Counted from the first letter of the stretch, positions 21,119 through 30,056 are shown. The stretch: 32,057 nt of DNA from Clostridium sp. CAG:594 (GCA_000434835.1 FR881485.1:2291-34347); one strand, 5' to 3'. Made by a program: numbers and translations. Notes: a model not told the origin generated them from the letters alone.

Positions 21119-23140
21119 TTTGTAATCGCAAGAATTGCACTTTACTATTCCTTCTTTATCAGTAACTAAAAGACTATGGCATTCAGGGCATAACTCTCCA
21201 GTAGGCTTATCCCAAACAGCAACTTTACATTTTGGAAAATTACTGCATCCATAAAATACTTTTCCTCTTTTAGTTTTTCTCTCGACTATTTTGCCACCAC
21301 ATTTAGGGCAGTCGCAAACTTCAACTTGAGGTGCTTTTTCCTTTGGTTTAATATATTTACATTCCGGATATCCAGAGCAAGCTTCAAATTTACCATATCG
21401 TCCGTTTTTTATAACCATAGGCTTACCACAGTTAGGGCATACTTCTCCGGTTTCTTCGTCTTCTTTTTTCTCCATTTTATCAAATGCGTTTTCAACTTCT
21501 GGTTCAAATTCCTTATAAAATGATTCTAGAATTTTATACCATACTTTCTTACCTTCTGCTACCTTGTCTAAATCCTCTTCCATCTTAGCGGTATATTTAA
21601 CGTTTATTAAATCACTAAAGAATTCTTGTAATTTATCCGTCGTTGTAATTCCAACTTCAGTAGGATTAAGTTTTTTTTCTATTATTTTAACATATCCTCT
21701 TTGCGTTAAAGTACTAATTGTTGATGCATAAGTAGAAGGACGCCCTATTCCTAACTCTTCCATTGCTTTAATAAGCTTAGCCTCGGTATATCTAGCTGGA
21801 GGTTTAGTAAAGTGTTGATCTTTTACTATTTCGTCTGCTATAAGTTCATCATTTACTTTTAATTTAGGAAGAACCTTATCTTCTGATGACTCAAACTTGC
21901 CATAAACTTTTAAGTAACCTTCAAATACAAGTACACTTCCTGTTGTTTTAAACGTTGTGTTATTATTGTCCAAAGTGATTGTTGTTTGATTTAACTTAGC
22001 ATCTGCCATTAGGGAAGCAAGTGCTCTTGCATAAATCATTTCATATAGTTTAAATTCATCTTTTGTTAGGTATTTCTTTATAGAATCAGGCGTTCTATTT
22101 ATACTAGATGGACGAATAGCTTCATGTGCATCTTGAACGTTTTCACGTTTTTTAGATTTTTTTACGTGGCCTATATACTCTTCTCCATAAGAATCTCTTA
22201 TATAAGCATAACTAGATTTAATAAACTCATCAGATAATCTTACAGAATCAGTTCTCATGTAAGTTATTAAACCAATCGTATCATTTTCTATATCTATACC
22301 TTCATATAATTTTTGAGCTACTTGCATGGTCTTTTTAGAAGAAAAACCTAGTTTAGAAATTGCTTCTTGCTGCATAGTTGACGTAATAAAAGGATATTTA
22401 GAAGCCTTTTTCTTAGACTTTGTTTCATAATTTGATATTACAAATTTACTATCTAAACCATTTATTACCTTATCTGTTTCTTCTTCTGTTTTTAAATCCG
22501 CCTTTTTACCGTCAACAGTATCTAAGGAAGCTTCCATATCAGTAAATTTAGCAGTTACGGTCCAGTATTCTTCTTCTTTAAAACTTTCTATTTCTCTTTC
22601 ACGATCTACTATTAATTTAAGTGCAACAGACTGAACTCTGCCTGCTGATTTACCACCTGTTTTAGACTGCATTAATTTGCTTAACCTAAAGCCTATTATT
22701 CTATCTAATATTCTTCTAGTTTCCTGACTATGAACTAAATCATCATCTATTTTTCTAGTATGATTAAATGCATCTTTTACAACGTTTTTAGTAATTTCGT
22801 TAAAAACAACTCTTTCATACTCTTCATCTTTAAGTTGTAATGCATCTTTTAAATGCCAAGAAATAGCTTCTCCCTCACGGTCAGGGTCAGTTGCAAGATA
22901 AACCATTTTAGCCTTTTCTGCATCTTTTTTTAGAGCTGTAATATCTTTTTTCTTGCCTTTTATTGCAACATAATTAGGTTCAAAATGATTTTCTAAGTCA
23001 ACGCCAAATCCAAACTTACCTGATGTTGCAAGATCTCTTATGTGACCTTTACTAGATACTACTTTATAATCACTGCCTAAATATTTTTCTATTGCTTTAG
23101 TCTTAGTAGGAGATTCCACTATTACCAAGTTTTTACTCAT
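21113..23140 (-). CDS. topA: DNA topoisomerase I
   Basis: Relaxes negative supercoils by single-strand passage. The 675-residue type IA enzyme opens with the TOPRIM domain (Glu9 in IVESPTKTK; Asp85, Asp87, Glu89 in DPDREGE) and has active-site Tyr294 in LITYMRTDSVR. The C-terminus carries three four-Cys zinc ribbons from about 568: CPNCG...CSGYPEC, CPKCG...CSNFPKC and CPECH...CNSC. The length is normal for Firmicutes. GGAGG before the ATG supports the start. It begins three bases after rnhB, last in the run rbgA, unknown gene, rnhB, topA, and ends in a terminator. Confidence 0.97.
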   Translation of the reverse strand: MSKNLVIVESPTKTKAIEKYLGSDYKVVSSKGHIRDLATSGKFGFGVDLENHFEPNYVAIKGKKKDITALKKDAEKAKMVYLATDPDREGEAISWHLKDALQLKDEEYERVVFNEITKNVVKDAFNHTRKIDDDLVHSQETRRILDRIIGFRLSKLMQSKTGGKSAGRVQSVALKLIVDREREIESFKEEEYWTVTAKFTDMEASLDTVDGKKADLKTEEETDKVINGLDSKFVISNYETKSKKKASKYPFITSTMQQEAISKLGFSSKKTMQVAQKLYEGIDIENDTIGLITYMRTDSVRLSDEFIKSSYAYIRDSYGEEYIGHVKKSKKRENVQDAHEAIRPSSINRTPDSIKKYLTKDEFKLYEMIYARALASLMADAKLNQTTITLDNNNTTFKTTGSVLVFEGYLKVYGKFESSEDKVLPKLKVNDELIADEIVKDQHFTKPPARYTEAKLIKAMEELGIGRPSTYASTISTLTQRGYVKIIEKKLNPTEVGITTTDKLQEFFSDLINVKYTAKMEEDLDKVAEGKKVWYKILESFYKEFEPEVENAFDKMEKKEDEETGEVCPNCGKPMVIKNGRYGKFEACSGYPECKYIKPKEKAPQVEVCDCPKCGGKIVERKTKRGKVFYGCSNFPKCKVAVWDKPTGELCPECHSLLVTDKEGIVKCNSCDYKK

Positions 23141-23143
23141 AAT

Positions 23144-23782
23144 TTATGCCTCCTTATTTGTTTTATGTTCCTCAATGTATTTTTTAACAGGTCCATATGT
23201 ACGCCTATATCCGTCAATTATACCATACTTTTCTATTAGTTCAAGGTGTTTTTTTGTCGGATAACCCTTATGTTTTTTAAATTCGTATTCTGGATGTACT
23301 TTATCTATTTCATACATTATTCTATCACGGGTTACTTTTGCTATTACTGATGCTGCCGCAATCGTTATGCTTTTAGCATCACCTTTTATTATGGCCTCAT
23401 GTGGCACACTTGTAAATCCATCAAGTGGCATAGCGTCCGTTATTATGTAATCAGGCTTTACTTTTAAAGAGTTAGTCGCTCTTAGCATTCCTTGTCTTGA
23501 TGCTTCATATATGTTTATTTTATCTATTTCATCAGCTTCTACTACGGAAACTGAAACTGCAAGTGCTTTTTCCATTATGATAGGATAGTATTTTTCTCTT
23601 TTCTTTTCGGATAGCTTTTTAGAATCATTTAAACCTTCTAAAACAAAATCATGAGGAAGTATTACTGATGCTGCAACAACAGGTCCAAAAAGTGGCCCAC
23701 GGCCTGCCTCATCACATCCTGCGATATTTTCGTAGCCTAAGTTCCATAATCTTTTTTCGTTGCTATATAGATCTACTTCCAT
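23144..23782 (-). CDS. rnhB: Ribonuclease HII
   Basis: Cuts RNA in RNA-DNA hybrids and at single ribonucleotides in DNA. The 212-residue protein has the family signature CDEAGRGPLFGPV (23-35, with Asp24 and Glu25), then LNDSKKLSEKKRE, Asp116 in YIITDAMPL, and IAAASVIAKVTRDRIM with its acidic partner, closing with KGYPTKKHLE. The start overlaps the previous gene by 20 bases; GGAAATGC before the ATG is a moderate ribosome site, and translation is likely coupled. The neighbour topA is also a genome-maintenance enzyme. Confidence 0.96.
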   Translation of the reverse strand: MEVDLYSNEKRLWNLGYENIAGCDEAGRGPLFGPVVAASVILPHDFVLEGLNDSKKLSEKKREKYYPIIMEKALAVSVSVVEADEIDKINIYEASRQGMLRATNSLKVKPDYIITDAMPLDGFTSVPHEAIIKGDAKSITIAAASVIAKVTRDRIMYEIDKVHPEYEFKKHKGYPTKKHLELIEKYGIIDGYRRTYGPVKKYIEEHKTNKEA

Positions 23783-24365
23783 TTTGCATTTCCTTTTTCT
23801 TTCTTAATAAGTCTAAATACCACTTTAAAGAAGTCTGTGATAAATATTCATTTAAGTGTTTTTCTTTGTTTTTTATTCCATCATCTTTAAACCACAAAGA
23901 TAACAGATTTTCATAACTAGGATAAAAAGATTTTCCATTCAAAAATCCAAAGTAATCATCCTGAAAATTTTTGTCACCCATAACAAGCGCATTAAACGAT
24001 ATTGGGGAATTTTTCATCCTTATAGAGGTATTTAAATATTCATTACGTAAAAAAGTTCTATTTATATTTTCTGCGTTGATACTTCTTTTTTTATCTTCAA
24101 CATCAAATAAAACACCCGTTTTATTCCATACATAAGCTATTTTTATTATTTCTAAGTCACTTTTATTTAATAATCCAGGATTATTAACAATTAATTTATT
24201 AATTGTATAATCGGTTATGTTTGCAAACTCAAAAATCTTATATATTGACTCATATTTTTTAATGTTAGTATAAGAATCATTTTCCATAGACTTTCTCTCT
24301 AACATAACTATCTCTTCGGCTTCAAATCCTTTATTTTCTAAATATTCAATTAAGCTTAATTCCAT
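23763..24365 (-). CDS. Hypothetical protein between rbgA and rnhB
   Basis: 200 residues, not recognised. Soluble, helical and charged; blocks such as YIKYESIYKIFEFANITDYTINKLIVNNPGLL-like text (about 30-65) and SIRMKNSPISFNALVMGDKNFQDDYFGFLNG mark a possible fold. No catalytic motif stands out. GAGGTGAAC before the ATG overlaps the rbgA stop, and the gene starts one base after that stop. It overlaps rnhB by 20 bases. Its tight placement says it is expressed with a ribosome-assembly GTPase and RNase HII, but not what it does. Confidence 0.78.
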   Translation of the reverse strand: MELSLIEYLENKGFEAEEIVMLERKSMENDSYTNIKKYESIYKIFEFANITDYTINKLIVNNPGLLNKSDLEIIKIAYVWNKTGVLFDVEDKKRSINAENINRTFLRNEYLNTSIRMKNSPISFNALVMGDKNFQDDYFGFLNGKSFYPSYENLLSLWFKDDGIKNKEKHLNEYLSQTSLKWYLDLLRKKKEMQNGSRSI

Positions 24366-24366
24366 T

Positions 24367-25245
24367 TTAGTTCACCTCATCAAAAGTTACTTTACCTAAC
24401 TTCCCCTCTCTTAAATCCTTTATTATTATACTAGATACTTTATCATAGTCAATATCTCCGCCTGATACTATGCATCCTCTTTTCTTGCCAATTGTCTCAT
24501 ATGCCAAAATGACATCATCATTATCATAATTTATGTTTCCATATCTATTAAATAAATTATCTGGGTATTTTTTATCCATCGTATCAAGAATGTAGCATGC
24601 AACCTTACCAAGCGGTAAAATCTCTTCTTTTATTGCAGAAAATGATGCTAAGTTATAAGCTTGATTTTCATCATCTATTTTAGGCCACAATATACCAGGA
24701 GAATCTAAAAGTTCTAAATCTTTATTTATTCTAATCCAAGAAAGCTTTTTAGTAACACCAGGTTTATCTCCTGTTATAGTAGCTTTTTTACCTACTAATC
24801 TGTTTATTAACGTAGACTTTCCAACGTTCGGTATTCCAATTATTAAGGCTCTATAAGCACGTTTTTTAAGCCCTTTTGCTTCTCTTTTGTCATCTAAACT
24901 TTTTAGCAAAAGACTAGTTGCACTATATATATCAGATAATCCTTTGTTATTAATTAAATCTACCATTACAACTTTATAGCCTTCTTTTTCATACATTTTA
25001 GCACACATACTAGTTTTATTTATGTCACATAAATCAGTTTTAGTCATAATCATAATCTTAGGTTTATCTTTTATTAAGTCATCTACATCCTTTATCTTAG
25101 ATGAAAAAGGTATCCTTGCGTCTACTACTTCATAGATAATGTCTACCTTGTTAATGTTTTCTTTTATAAGCCTTCTTGTTTTAGCCATATGGCCTGGATA
25201 CCAGTTTATGTTTGTTTTTCGAGGACTTTTTTCTTCACTACTCAT
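24367..25245 (-). CDS. rbgA: Ribosome biogenesis GTPase RbgA (YlqF)
   Basis: A GTPase needed for late 50S subunit assembly. The 292 residues show the circularly permuted order of the family: G4 TKTD (68-71) comes first, then G1 GIPNVGKS (137-144) and G3 DSPG (181-184). NWYPGHMAKTRR (14-25) is the N-terminal hallmark, and the C-terminus holds the conserved helical domain. The ATG at 25245 is preferred; an in-frame GTG three codons earlier is possible, and the ribosome site (AAGAAGTG) is weak either way. The unknown gene, rnhB and topA follow closely. A possible extended -10 is just upstream. Confidence 0.95.
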   Translation of the reverse strand: MSSEEKSPRKTNINWYPGHMAKTRRLIKENINKVDIIYEVVDARIPFSSKIKDVDDLIKDKPKIMIMTKTDLCDINKTSMCAKMYEKEGYKVVMVDLINNKGLSDIYSATSLLLKSLDDKREAKGLKKRAYRALIIGIPNVGKSTLINRLVGKKATITGDKPGVTKKLSWIRINKDLELLDSPGILWPKIDDENQAYNLASFSAIKEEILPLGKVACYILDTMDKKYPDNLFNRYGNINYDNDDVILAYETIGKKRGCIVSGGDIDYDKVSSIIIKDLREGKLGKVTFDEVN

Positions 25246-25262
25246 TTTGATCACTTCTTTCT

Positions 25263-25271
25263 ATTCTATCA
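25263..25271 (-). promoter_or_regulatory. Possible extended -10 promoter of the rbgA operon
   Basis: The minus strand reads TGATAGAAT, 18 bases before the rbgA ATG and just after the previous terminator. The short leader makes this tentative. Confidence 0.35.
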
Positions 25272-25272
25272 T

Positions 25273-25296
25273 TTAAAAAAATACTTAAAAGTATTT
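25273..25296 (-). terminator. Terminator of the small membrane protein gene
   Basis: AAATAC and GTATTT pair around a six-base loop, followed by seven T on the minus strand. Confidence 0.6.
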
Positions 25297-25307
25297 GTTT
25301 TTCGTTT

Positions 25308-25613
25308 TTAACTTGGAAGTATTATATCATATTTTTGTTTATTTATAAAGTCAAGAGCCTCAAAATATTTATCTTCATATTTGAATATTACTTTTATATT
25401 ACCATCTTCACTAACAACAATATCTTCAATTAACTCATCTATCAATAATCTATTTAGTTCATTTATTTTTTCTTTCTTTTTAAATATATTCATCCAATCA
25501 GTATCGCTATTTTTTATTGTTTCTTTTTCCTTCTTTGAATACAAATTAGAAATTATGCACAAAATAATTAAAACAATAATAAATAGTACTGATATTAATA
25601 ATTCTTCAAACAT
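25308..25613 (-). CDS. Small membrane-anchored protein
   Basis: 101 residues, not recognised. One membrane helix (about 5-24, ELLISVLFIIVLIILCIISNLY) is followed by a Lys/Glu-rich stop-transfer region, so the chain after it should be cytosolic. The rest (INELNRLLIDELIEDIVVSEDGNIKVIFKYEDKYFEALDFI) looks like a short helix plus a beta hairpin. GGAGGAG about ten bases before the ATG supports translation. It has its own terminator, and a second hairpin with a T-tract lies 45-90 bases upstream of it, which may be an attenuator. The neighbour on the other side is a divergent HTH gene. Confidence 0.7.
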   Translation of the reverse strand: MFEELLISVLFIIVLIILCIISNLYSKKEKETIKNSDTDWMNIFKKKEKINELNRLLIDELIEDIVVSEDGNIKVIFKYEDKYFEALDFINKQKYDIILPS

Positions 25614-25656
25614 TTCTTACTACTCCTCCAAATCCATTTATTTCCATCATTTTTTG

Positions 25657-25703
25657 ATAAAAAAAGCAATACAAAAAAACTTTTATAATCCTTTCGTACT
25701 GCT
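25657..25703 (-). terminator. Hairpin with T-tract upstream of the small membrane protein
   Basis: On the minus strand AGCAGTAC pairs with GTATTGCT (one G-U) around a long A/T-rich loop, then TTTTTTT. There is no gene upstream on this strand to end, so it may stop a short leader or small RNA that starts from TATAAT near 25710. Confidence 0.5.
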
Positions 25704-25763
25704 TAATCAATTATAAATTTCATATTTTTATTTAACTACATTGACATTATAGCCTCCAAAAGC

Positions 25764-25800
25764 CAACCGATATCAGCGTATAATTTCAACCGATTTCTGC
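25764..25800. repeat. Two 14-bp direct repeats before the HTH gene
   Basis: CAACCGATATCAGC (25764-25777) and CAACCGATTTCTGC (25787-25800) differ at two positions and are 23 bases apart start to start. The second runs into the extended -10 of the HTH gene, so both are possible binding sites for its product. Confidence 0.6.
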
Positions 25801-25806
25801 TAGAAT
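25798..25806 (+). promoter_or_regulatory. Extended -10 promoter of the HTH gene
   Basis: TGCTAGAAT, 28 bases before the ATG. No good -35; a TATAAT at about 25779 is an alternative. Confidence 0.4.
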
Positions 25807-25833
25807 TTTTGTAGTGTTAAGGATGTTTTTAAA

Positions 25834-26073
25834 ATGTTATTTAAAGAAGCAATTACTTTAAAAATACTTGAATTATGTAACAAATATAATTACACTCCAA
25901 ATAAACTTGCTGAATTATCTGCTATTGCACCATCAACATTAAGAGCATTACTGGCAAACAATGTAGATAATCCAAGTTCTACAATTATCTTTAAAATATG
26001 TAAAACTTTAAAAATAGAACTTAAAGATTTTTATGACTCTCCATTATTTGATATGGAGAAATTGGAGTATTAA
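25834..26073 (+). CDS. Small Cro/C1-type HTH regulator
   Basis: A 79-residue DNA-binding protein of the XRE/Cro-C1 type, with almost nothing outside the helix-turn-helix: helix 1 about 5-17, TPNKLAELSAIAPSTLRALLANN (21-43) as helices 2-3, and PSSTIIFKICKTLKIELKDFYDSP (47-70) as the usual helices 4-5. Such minimal regulators control mobile or accessory genes, or themselves. AAGGA lies ten bases before the ATG. It is on the plus strand, convergent with the ABC transporter operon and divergent from the small membrane protein. Two direct repeats overlap its promoter. What it controls is unknown. Confidence 0.88.
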   Translation: MLFKEAITLKILELCNKYNYTPNKLAELSAIAPSTLRALLANNVDNPSSTIIFKICKTLKIELKDFYDSPLFDMEKLEY

Positions 26074-26075
26074 AA

Positions 26076-26102
26076 TAAGAGGCTTGTAATAGCCTCTTTT
26101 AT
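26076..26102. terminator. Terminator between HTH gene and ABC permease
   Basis: AAGAGGCT (26077-26084) pairs with AGCCTCTT (26091-26098), eight pairs with three G-C, then TTTAT. Well placed to stop the plus-strand HTH gene; may also serve the convergent permease. Confidence 0.88.
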
Positions 26103-26118
26103 CGTTTTATCAGATATA

Positions 26119-28164
26119 TTATTTTTCCTTAATTATATTTTTACTGCAAATATAAGTTACTAAGAAGTATCCTCCATAAATTGCAACAATAAATATTGCA
26201 ACACCAATTATTGATGATACTAAATTAGCGGCTCCAAAGGAACTTAACAAAAAATTACAAAATTTAATTCCAAATACAGAATGTATAATTGCAACTAATA
26301 ACGGAAACATAAAAAATATACCAATTTGTCTAAACAATGCTTTATTAATCATTTTTTCATCTACGCCTATTTTTCTTAGCATATTAAACTTTTCTACATT
26401 ATCACTTGATTCCGATAATTCTTTAAGTGCTAGAATTGCAGCACAAGAAATTAAGAATATAATACCTAAGTATAATCCTATAAATGTAACCATTGCACCT
26501 AGTCCAATACTATTTTCTTTAATTGCCATTTTAGAATCAAAATCAATAACAGTATTATTAGAATTTTCTTTGCAAATTTCACTTAACTCTTTTTCCGAAA
26601 GATTTTTCTCATTTATATCTGTAACATTATAATTAGCAGTTAAATATTCATATTTTTTCATTGAATCATTTACTGCATTATCAGGAACAACAAAAACTCC
26701 CATATTTGAATATGTTGAATTCATTGCAATAAAACCTTCTACACAACTATCATATTTTGGTTTTAATTCCTTTTCATTTATATTAAGTATTGTATCTACC
26801 TTAAGTCCCTCATTCCTGAATTCTACATATTCTGAATAATTAGCAACAATAAAATATTCATCATCATTTAATGTATATTCTTTTAGTCCAAACAATTTTG
26901 CAATTTTGTTGTAATCACTTATCTTTACAATACTTTCCTTCTTATTGTATGGCATTAAAGGATATTTATCCTTTGCAATATCATAGTAAGATCCAATACT
27001 GGTTTTTAAGTCAATATTATCAAAGTTATAAACATCAAGTTTTACTATATCTTTAAGTTTGTTATCTACATCATAGCCTAATTTTTCAAGTGTATCATAT
27101 ATTGAATTTTTTGAATCTTCTATTTGTTTTTCAGAATAATGCTCATAATCAGTTACATTTATAAACTTACCAATTTGAACATCTGCTGGAGCCAATTTTT
27201 TCAAATTATTTGTCATAGATATTTTCATAGACATTGCACTCGATAGCACGCAAATCGTTATAAATAACATCAAACATATTATTGTCATCGAAAAAGTCAT
27301 AGTATTTATTTTACTTGAAAACTGTCTAAGGGTGAAACTATTTAACCCTTTATAATAAGTGTTCTTCATACTTATAAATATTTTTAAAAGCAATCCCGAT
27401 AAAGACCAAAACACAAAGAAAGTTGAAACAGCACCTATTCCTATAGGAACAAAAATACTATTTGCATTAGCCATTTTCTCAATGCCACCAGTAACCTGAT
27501 AATAAGCAAATCCTAATGCTATACAAGAAATAATAAACACTATTGTACAAAACAATGGATTTTTTAATTTTATTTTTTCAGATTTTTTGTTAGAATGCAT
27601 TAAATCTATCAATTTACATTTACTAATATTTATAGTATTAAATATCATAACTACAAAATACATAATACTAAAATAAATCAAAGTTTTAATACAAGCATTT
27701 GGTGAAAATACGAATTGAAATCTAGTTAAATCTGCTTCAAACATATTAGCAACCAAAATACTCATCAATTGTGATAATAAAAAACCTATTCCTAAACCAA
27801 CTACCAATGAAACTATACCTATTATTAATGTTTCAATAAATAATATTAAGGATATTTTCTTTTTGCTCATTCCAAGCGTTAAATAAACTCCAAATTCTTT
27901 ATTTCTTCTTTTTATTAAGAATCTACTTGCATAAACAATTAAAAACGCTAATATTATAGATACAAACACGCTAACACCAGAAAGAACATTGGTCATAAGT
28001 TTTATTATTTCTGCTGTTGTTGATGATACCTTCATCATAACTGACTGATCATCTATTGCATTGAACACATAAAAAATCGCAACACCTAGTATCAGAGTAA
28101 AGAAATAGATGGCATAATCCTTTATACTCTTACTAATATTTTTTAATGATAACTTAAAGAGCAT
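26119..28164 (-). CDS. BceB-like ABC transporter permease (FtsX family)
   Basis: Membrane subunit of a peptide-antibiotic resistance and sensing transporter. The 681 residues have the BceB layout: one helix at the N-terminus, an FtsX domain (about 55-165, with FGVYLTLGMSKKKISLILFIE), more helices to about 320, a large extracellular domain of roughly 200 residues (about 330-540), and a final FtsX block (about 560-680, NMLRKIGVDEKMINKALFRQ), for about ten membrane segments. The outer loop is where such permeases meet bacitracin-like peptides or the lipid II cycle. It overlaps the ATPase gene by 11 bases. The actual drug cannot be named. Confidence 0.9.
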   Translation of the reverse strand: MLFKLSLKNISKSIKDYAIYFFTLILGVAIFYVFNAIDDQSVMMKVSSTTAEIIKLMTNVLSGVSVFVSIILAFLIVYASRFLIKRRNKEFGVYLTLGMSKKKISLILFIETLIIGIVSLVVGLGIGFLLSQLMSILVANMFEADLTRFQFVFSPNACIKTLIYFSIMYFVVMIFNTINISKCKLIDLMHSNKKSEKIKLKNPLFCTIVFIISCIALGFAYYQVTGGIEKMANANSIFVPIGIGAVSTFFVFWSLSGLLLKIFISMKNTYYKGLNSFTLRQFSSKINTMTFSMTIICLMLFITICVLSSAMSMKISMTNNLKKLAPADVQIGKFINVTDYEHYSEKQIEDSKNSIYDTLEKLGYDVDNKLKDIVKLDVYNFDNIDLKTSIGSYYDIAKDKYPLMPYNKKESIVKISDYNKIAKLFGLKEYTLNDDEYFIVANYSEYVEFRNEGLKVDTILNINEKELKPKYDSCVEGFIAMNSTYSNMGVFVVPDNAVNDSMKKYEYLTANYNVTDINEKNLSEKELSEICKENSNNTVIDFDSKMAIKENSIGLGAMVTFIGLYLGIIFLISCAAILALKELSESSDNVEKFNMLRKIGVDEKMINKALFRQIGIFFMFPLLVAIIHSVFGIKFCNFLLSSFGAANLVSSIIGVAIFIVAIYGGYFLVTYICSKNIIKEK

Positions 28165-28921
28165 CGTTTAAGTCACCACCAAGTAATGTTACAACATCTA
28201 TTATTTTATCAAAAAATTCTTTTCTAGAATTTGTTCCTTTAATTATTTCATTAAAAATTTTGCCATCTTTGATAAATATGACTCTTGAAGAATAACTTGC
28301 AGTAAACGCATCATGTGTCACCATAAGAATTGTTGCTTGTAATTCTTTATTCAAATAATCAAATTTTTCTAAAAGCATTTTAGCTGACTTTGAATCCAAT
28401 GCACCTGTTGGTTCATCTGCAAGAATTAACTTTGGATTAGTAATTATTGCTCTTGCACTAGCGACTCTTTGCTTTTGACCTCCACTCATTTGATATGGAT
28501 ATTTATTAAGTACATTAACAATATCCAGTTCTTTTGCAACTTTTTTAATTCTTGTATCAATTTCTCTCGAATTCACATTTTGAATAGAAAGTGCCAAAGC
28601 AATATTTTCATAAGCAGTTAAAGTATCAAGTAAATTAAAATCTTGAAATATAAAACCTAACTCTTCCCTTCTAAACTTATTTAGACTATTTCCTCTTAAT
28701 TTTGTGATATCATTACCTGCTACATAAATATGTCCAGATGTAACTTTATCAATTGTAGATATACAATTTAAAAGAGTAGTCTTTCCAGAGCCACTTGCTC
28801 CCATTATTGCAACAAATTCTCCCTTTTCAACATCAAATGATAGGTTATCAATTGCTTTTGTAAGACTAGATTTATTGCCATAATATTTTTCAATTTTATC
28901 AATTTTTAAGATATTTTTCAT
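28154..28921 (-). CDS. BceA-like ABC transporter ATPase
   Basis: ATP-hydrolysing subunit partnered with the permease that follows. The 255 residues show Walker A GASGSGKT (41-48), Q-loop IFQDFNLLD, signature MSGGQKQR, Walker B LILADEPTGALD and the H-loop THD; this MacB/BceA subgroup is marked by ADEPTGALDS. The last 30 residues extend beyond the core. AAAGGAG before the ATG supports the start. The 41-bp box at 28967-29007 lies 45 bases upstream, so this operon is probably the main target of the response regulator. Confidence 0.95.
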   Translation of the reverse strand: MKNILKIDKIEKYYGNKSSLTKAIDNLSFDVEKGEFVAIMGASGSGKTTLLNCISTIDKVTSGHIYVAGNDITKLRGNSLNKFRREELGFIFQDFNLLDTLTAYENIALALSIQNVNSREIDTRIKKVAKELDIVNVLNKYPYQMSGGQKQRVASARAIITNPKLILADEPTGALDSKSAKMLLEKFDYLNKELQATILMVTHDAFTASYSSRVIFIKDGKIFNEIIKGTNSRKEFFDKIIDVVTLLGGDLNDAL

Positions 28922-28938
28922 AATCTTTCTCCTTTCTG

Positions 28939-28951
28939 ATTACATTGTAAT
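28939..28951. repeat. Small palindrome between box and ATPase gene
   Basis: ATTACATTGTAAT, a 13-base perfect inverted repeat built from the same TTACA/TGTAA half-sites but with one base between them. It lies between the main box and the ribosome site and may be an extra, weaker binding site. Confidence 0.4.
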
Positions 28952-28966
28952 ATAAAAGATAGGATT

Positions 28967-29007
28967 AGTCGTTATTCTAATATTACAGAATATTACAATT
29001 TTGTAAT
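28967..29007. promoter_or_regulatory. Probable response-regulator box, copy A (ABC operon)
   Basis: A 41-base element with 38 identical bases in copy B at 31565-31605. It holds two AATATTAC units ten bases apart (28979, 28989) and TTACA-ATTT-TGTAA (28993-29006), the TnACA-N4-TGTAA form I recall for BceR-type regulators. It lies upstream of the transporter operon. Confidence 0.75.
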
Positions 29008-29039
29008 ATTTATTTTTAGTATCCAAATCTGCATAAACT

Positions 29040-30056
29040 TTAATCAACTTTATAAAAATCATTTTTATAAAAGATAATTGTAATTTTTGTATATTTATGT
29101 ATTTCAGATTCAATAATTATCTTATGTCCTAATTTATCGCATAATTTCTTGACAATATAAAGTCCCATACCTGTTGATTTTGCCATTATTCTACCGTTTT
29201 CACCAGTGAAAGATTTATCAAATACTCTTTTTATATCATTTTTAGGTATTCCTATCCCATTATCCCAAATAGTTAGATATACTTTATCTTTTTCATCTTT
29301 TACACTGATTTTTATTATTGGATCGTTATTATTTTTTTTATATTTAATACTATTGTTTATAATCTGATTTAATACGAACTCTAACCATTTTGAATCCGTT
29401 AAAACTTTTTCATTATGAATATCAACTTCAAGATTAACTTTGTTTTCTAATAAGTCATCTTTATTTTTTAAAGCAACATCTTTGATAATCTTCTGCAATT
29501 CAATTTCTTTGATAAGATAATCTTTCTCGGCATTTTCGCTTCGAACGAAATATAAAATTTGATCTATATAGTTATCTAACTTTCTAATTTGTTCTATATA
29601 TCTTTTATCAAACATATTTTTGTTGTTATGAATTAATAAAGTTAAACTTGCTACTGGAATCTTTACTTCATGAATCCACATTTCTACATATTCCTTGAAA
29701 TCGGTAATACTTAAATTATATTCTTTTACATTTTCAATCATTGACTTGTTTATATCATAAAGAATTTGATAAAAAATTTCGCCATCATAAAAGTTTGGCT
29801 TATTTAATATTTCTAAAATTAAATATTTTTTATCTAACTTATCAAGCGTATTTAATATTTTTTTGTAAAATTTGTATTTCCTGAAATAATCAAAAATAAT
29901 ATTAAATGTTGCAACTAAAAAAAATAATATTGTCAATGCTATTTTCAAATCATTTTCCACTTTAAATGCGTTTAACATAAGAATAGCAATTATGAATCCA
30001 ACAATTGACGCAGTTATCTGTACTGTTTTATCTAATAAATATTTTTTAAAACTCAT
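29040..30056 (-). CDS. BceS-like intramembrane-sensing histidine kinase
   Basis: Sensor kinase of a two-component system that, in this family, takes its signal from the BceAB transporter. Of the 338 residues, two membrane helices (about 12-30 and 38-56) enclose a very short loop, as in intramembrane-sensing kinases, so no peptide-binding domain is present. The H box is MWIHEVKIPVASL with His129; then the N box NQIINNSIKY, G1 DNGIGIP, F box FDKSF and G2 STGMGLYIV. The ATG overlaps the regulator's TGA by four bases (ATGA). Expected to phosphorylate the regulator under antibiotic flux. Confidence 0.93.
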   Translation of the reverse strand: MSFKKYLLDKTVQITASIVGFIIAILMLNAFKVENDLKIALTILFFLVATFNIIFDYFRKYKFYKKILNTLDKLDKKYLILEILNKPNFYDGEIFYQILYDINKSMIENVKEYNLSITDFKEYVEMWIHEVKIPVASLTLLIHNNKNMFDKRYIEQIRKLDNYIDQILYFVRSENAEKDYLIKEIELQKIIKDVALKNKDDLLENKVNLEVDIHNEKVLTDSKWLEFVLNQIINNSIKYKKNNNDPIIKISVKDEKDKVYLTIWDNGIGIPKNDIKRVFDKSFTGENGRIMAKSTGMGLYIVKKLCDKLGHKIIIESEIHKYTKITIIFYKNDFYKVD

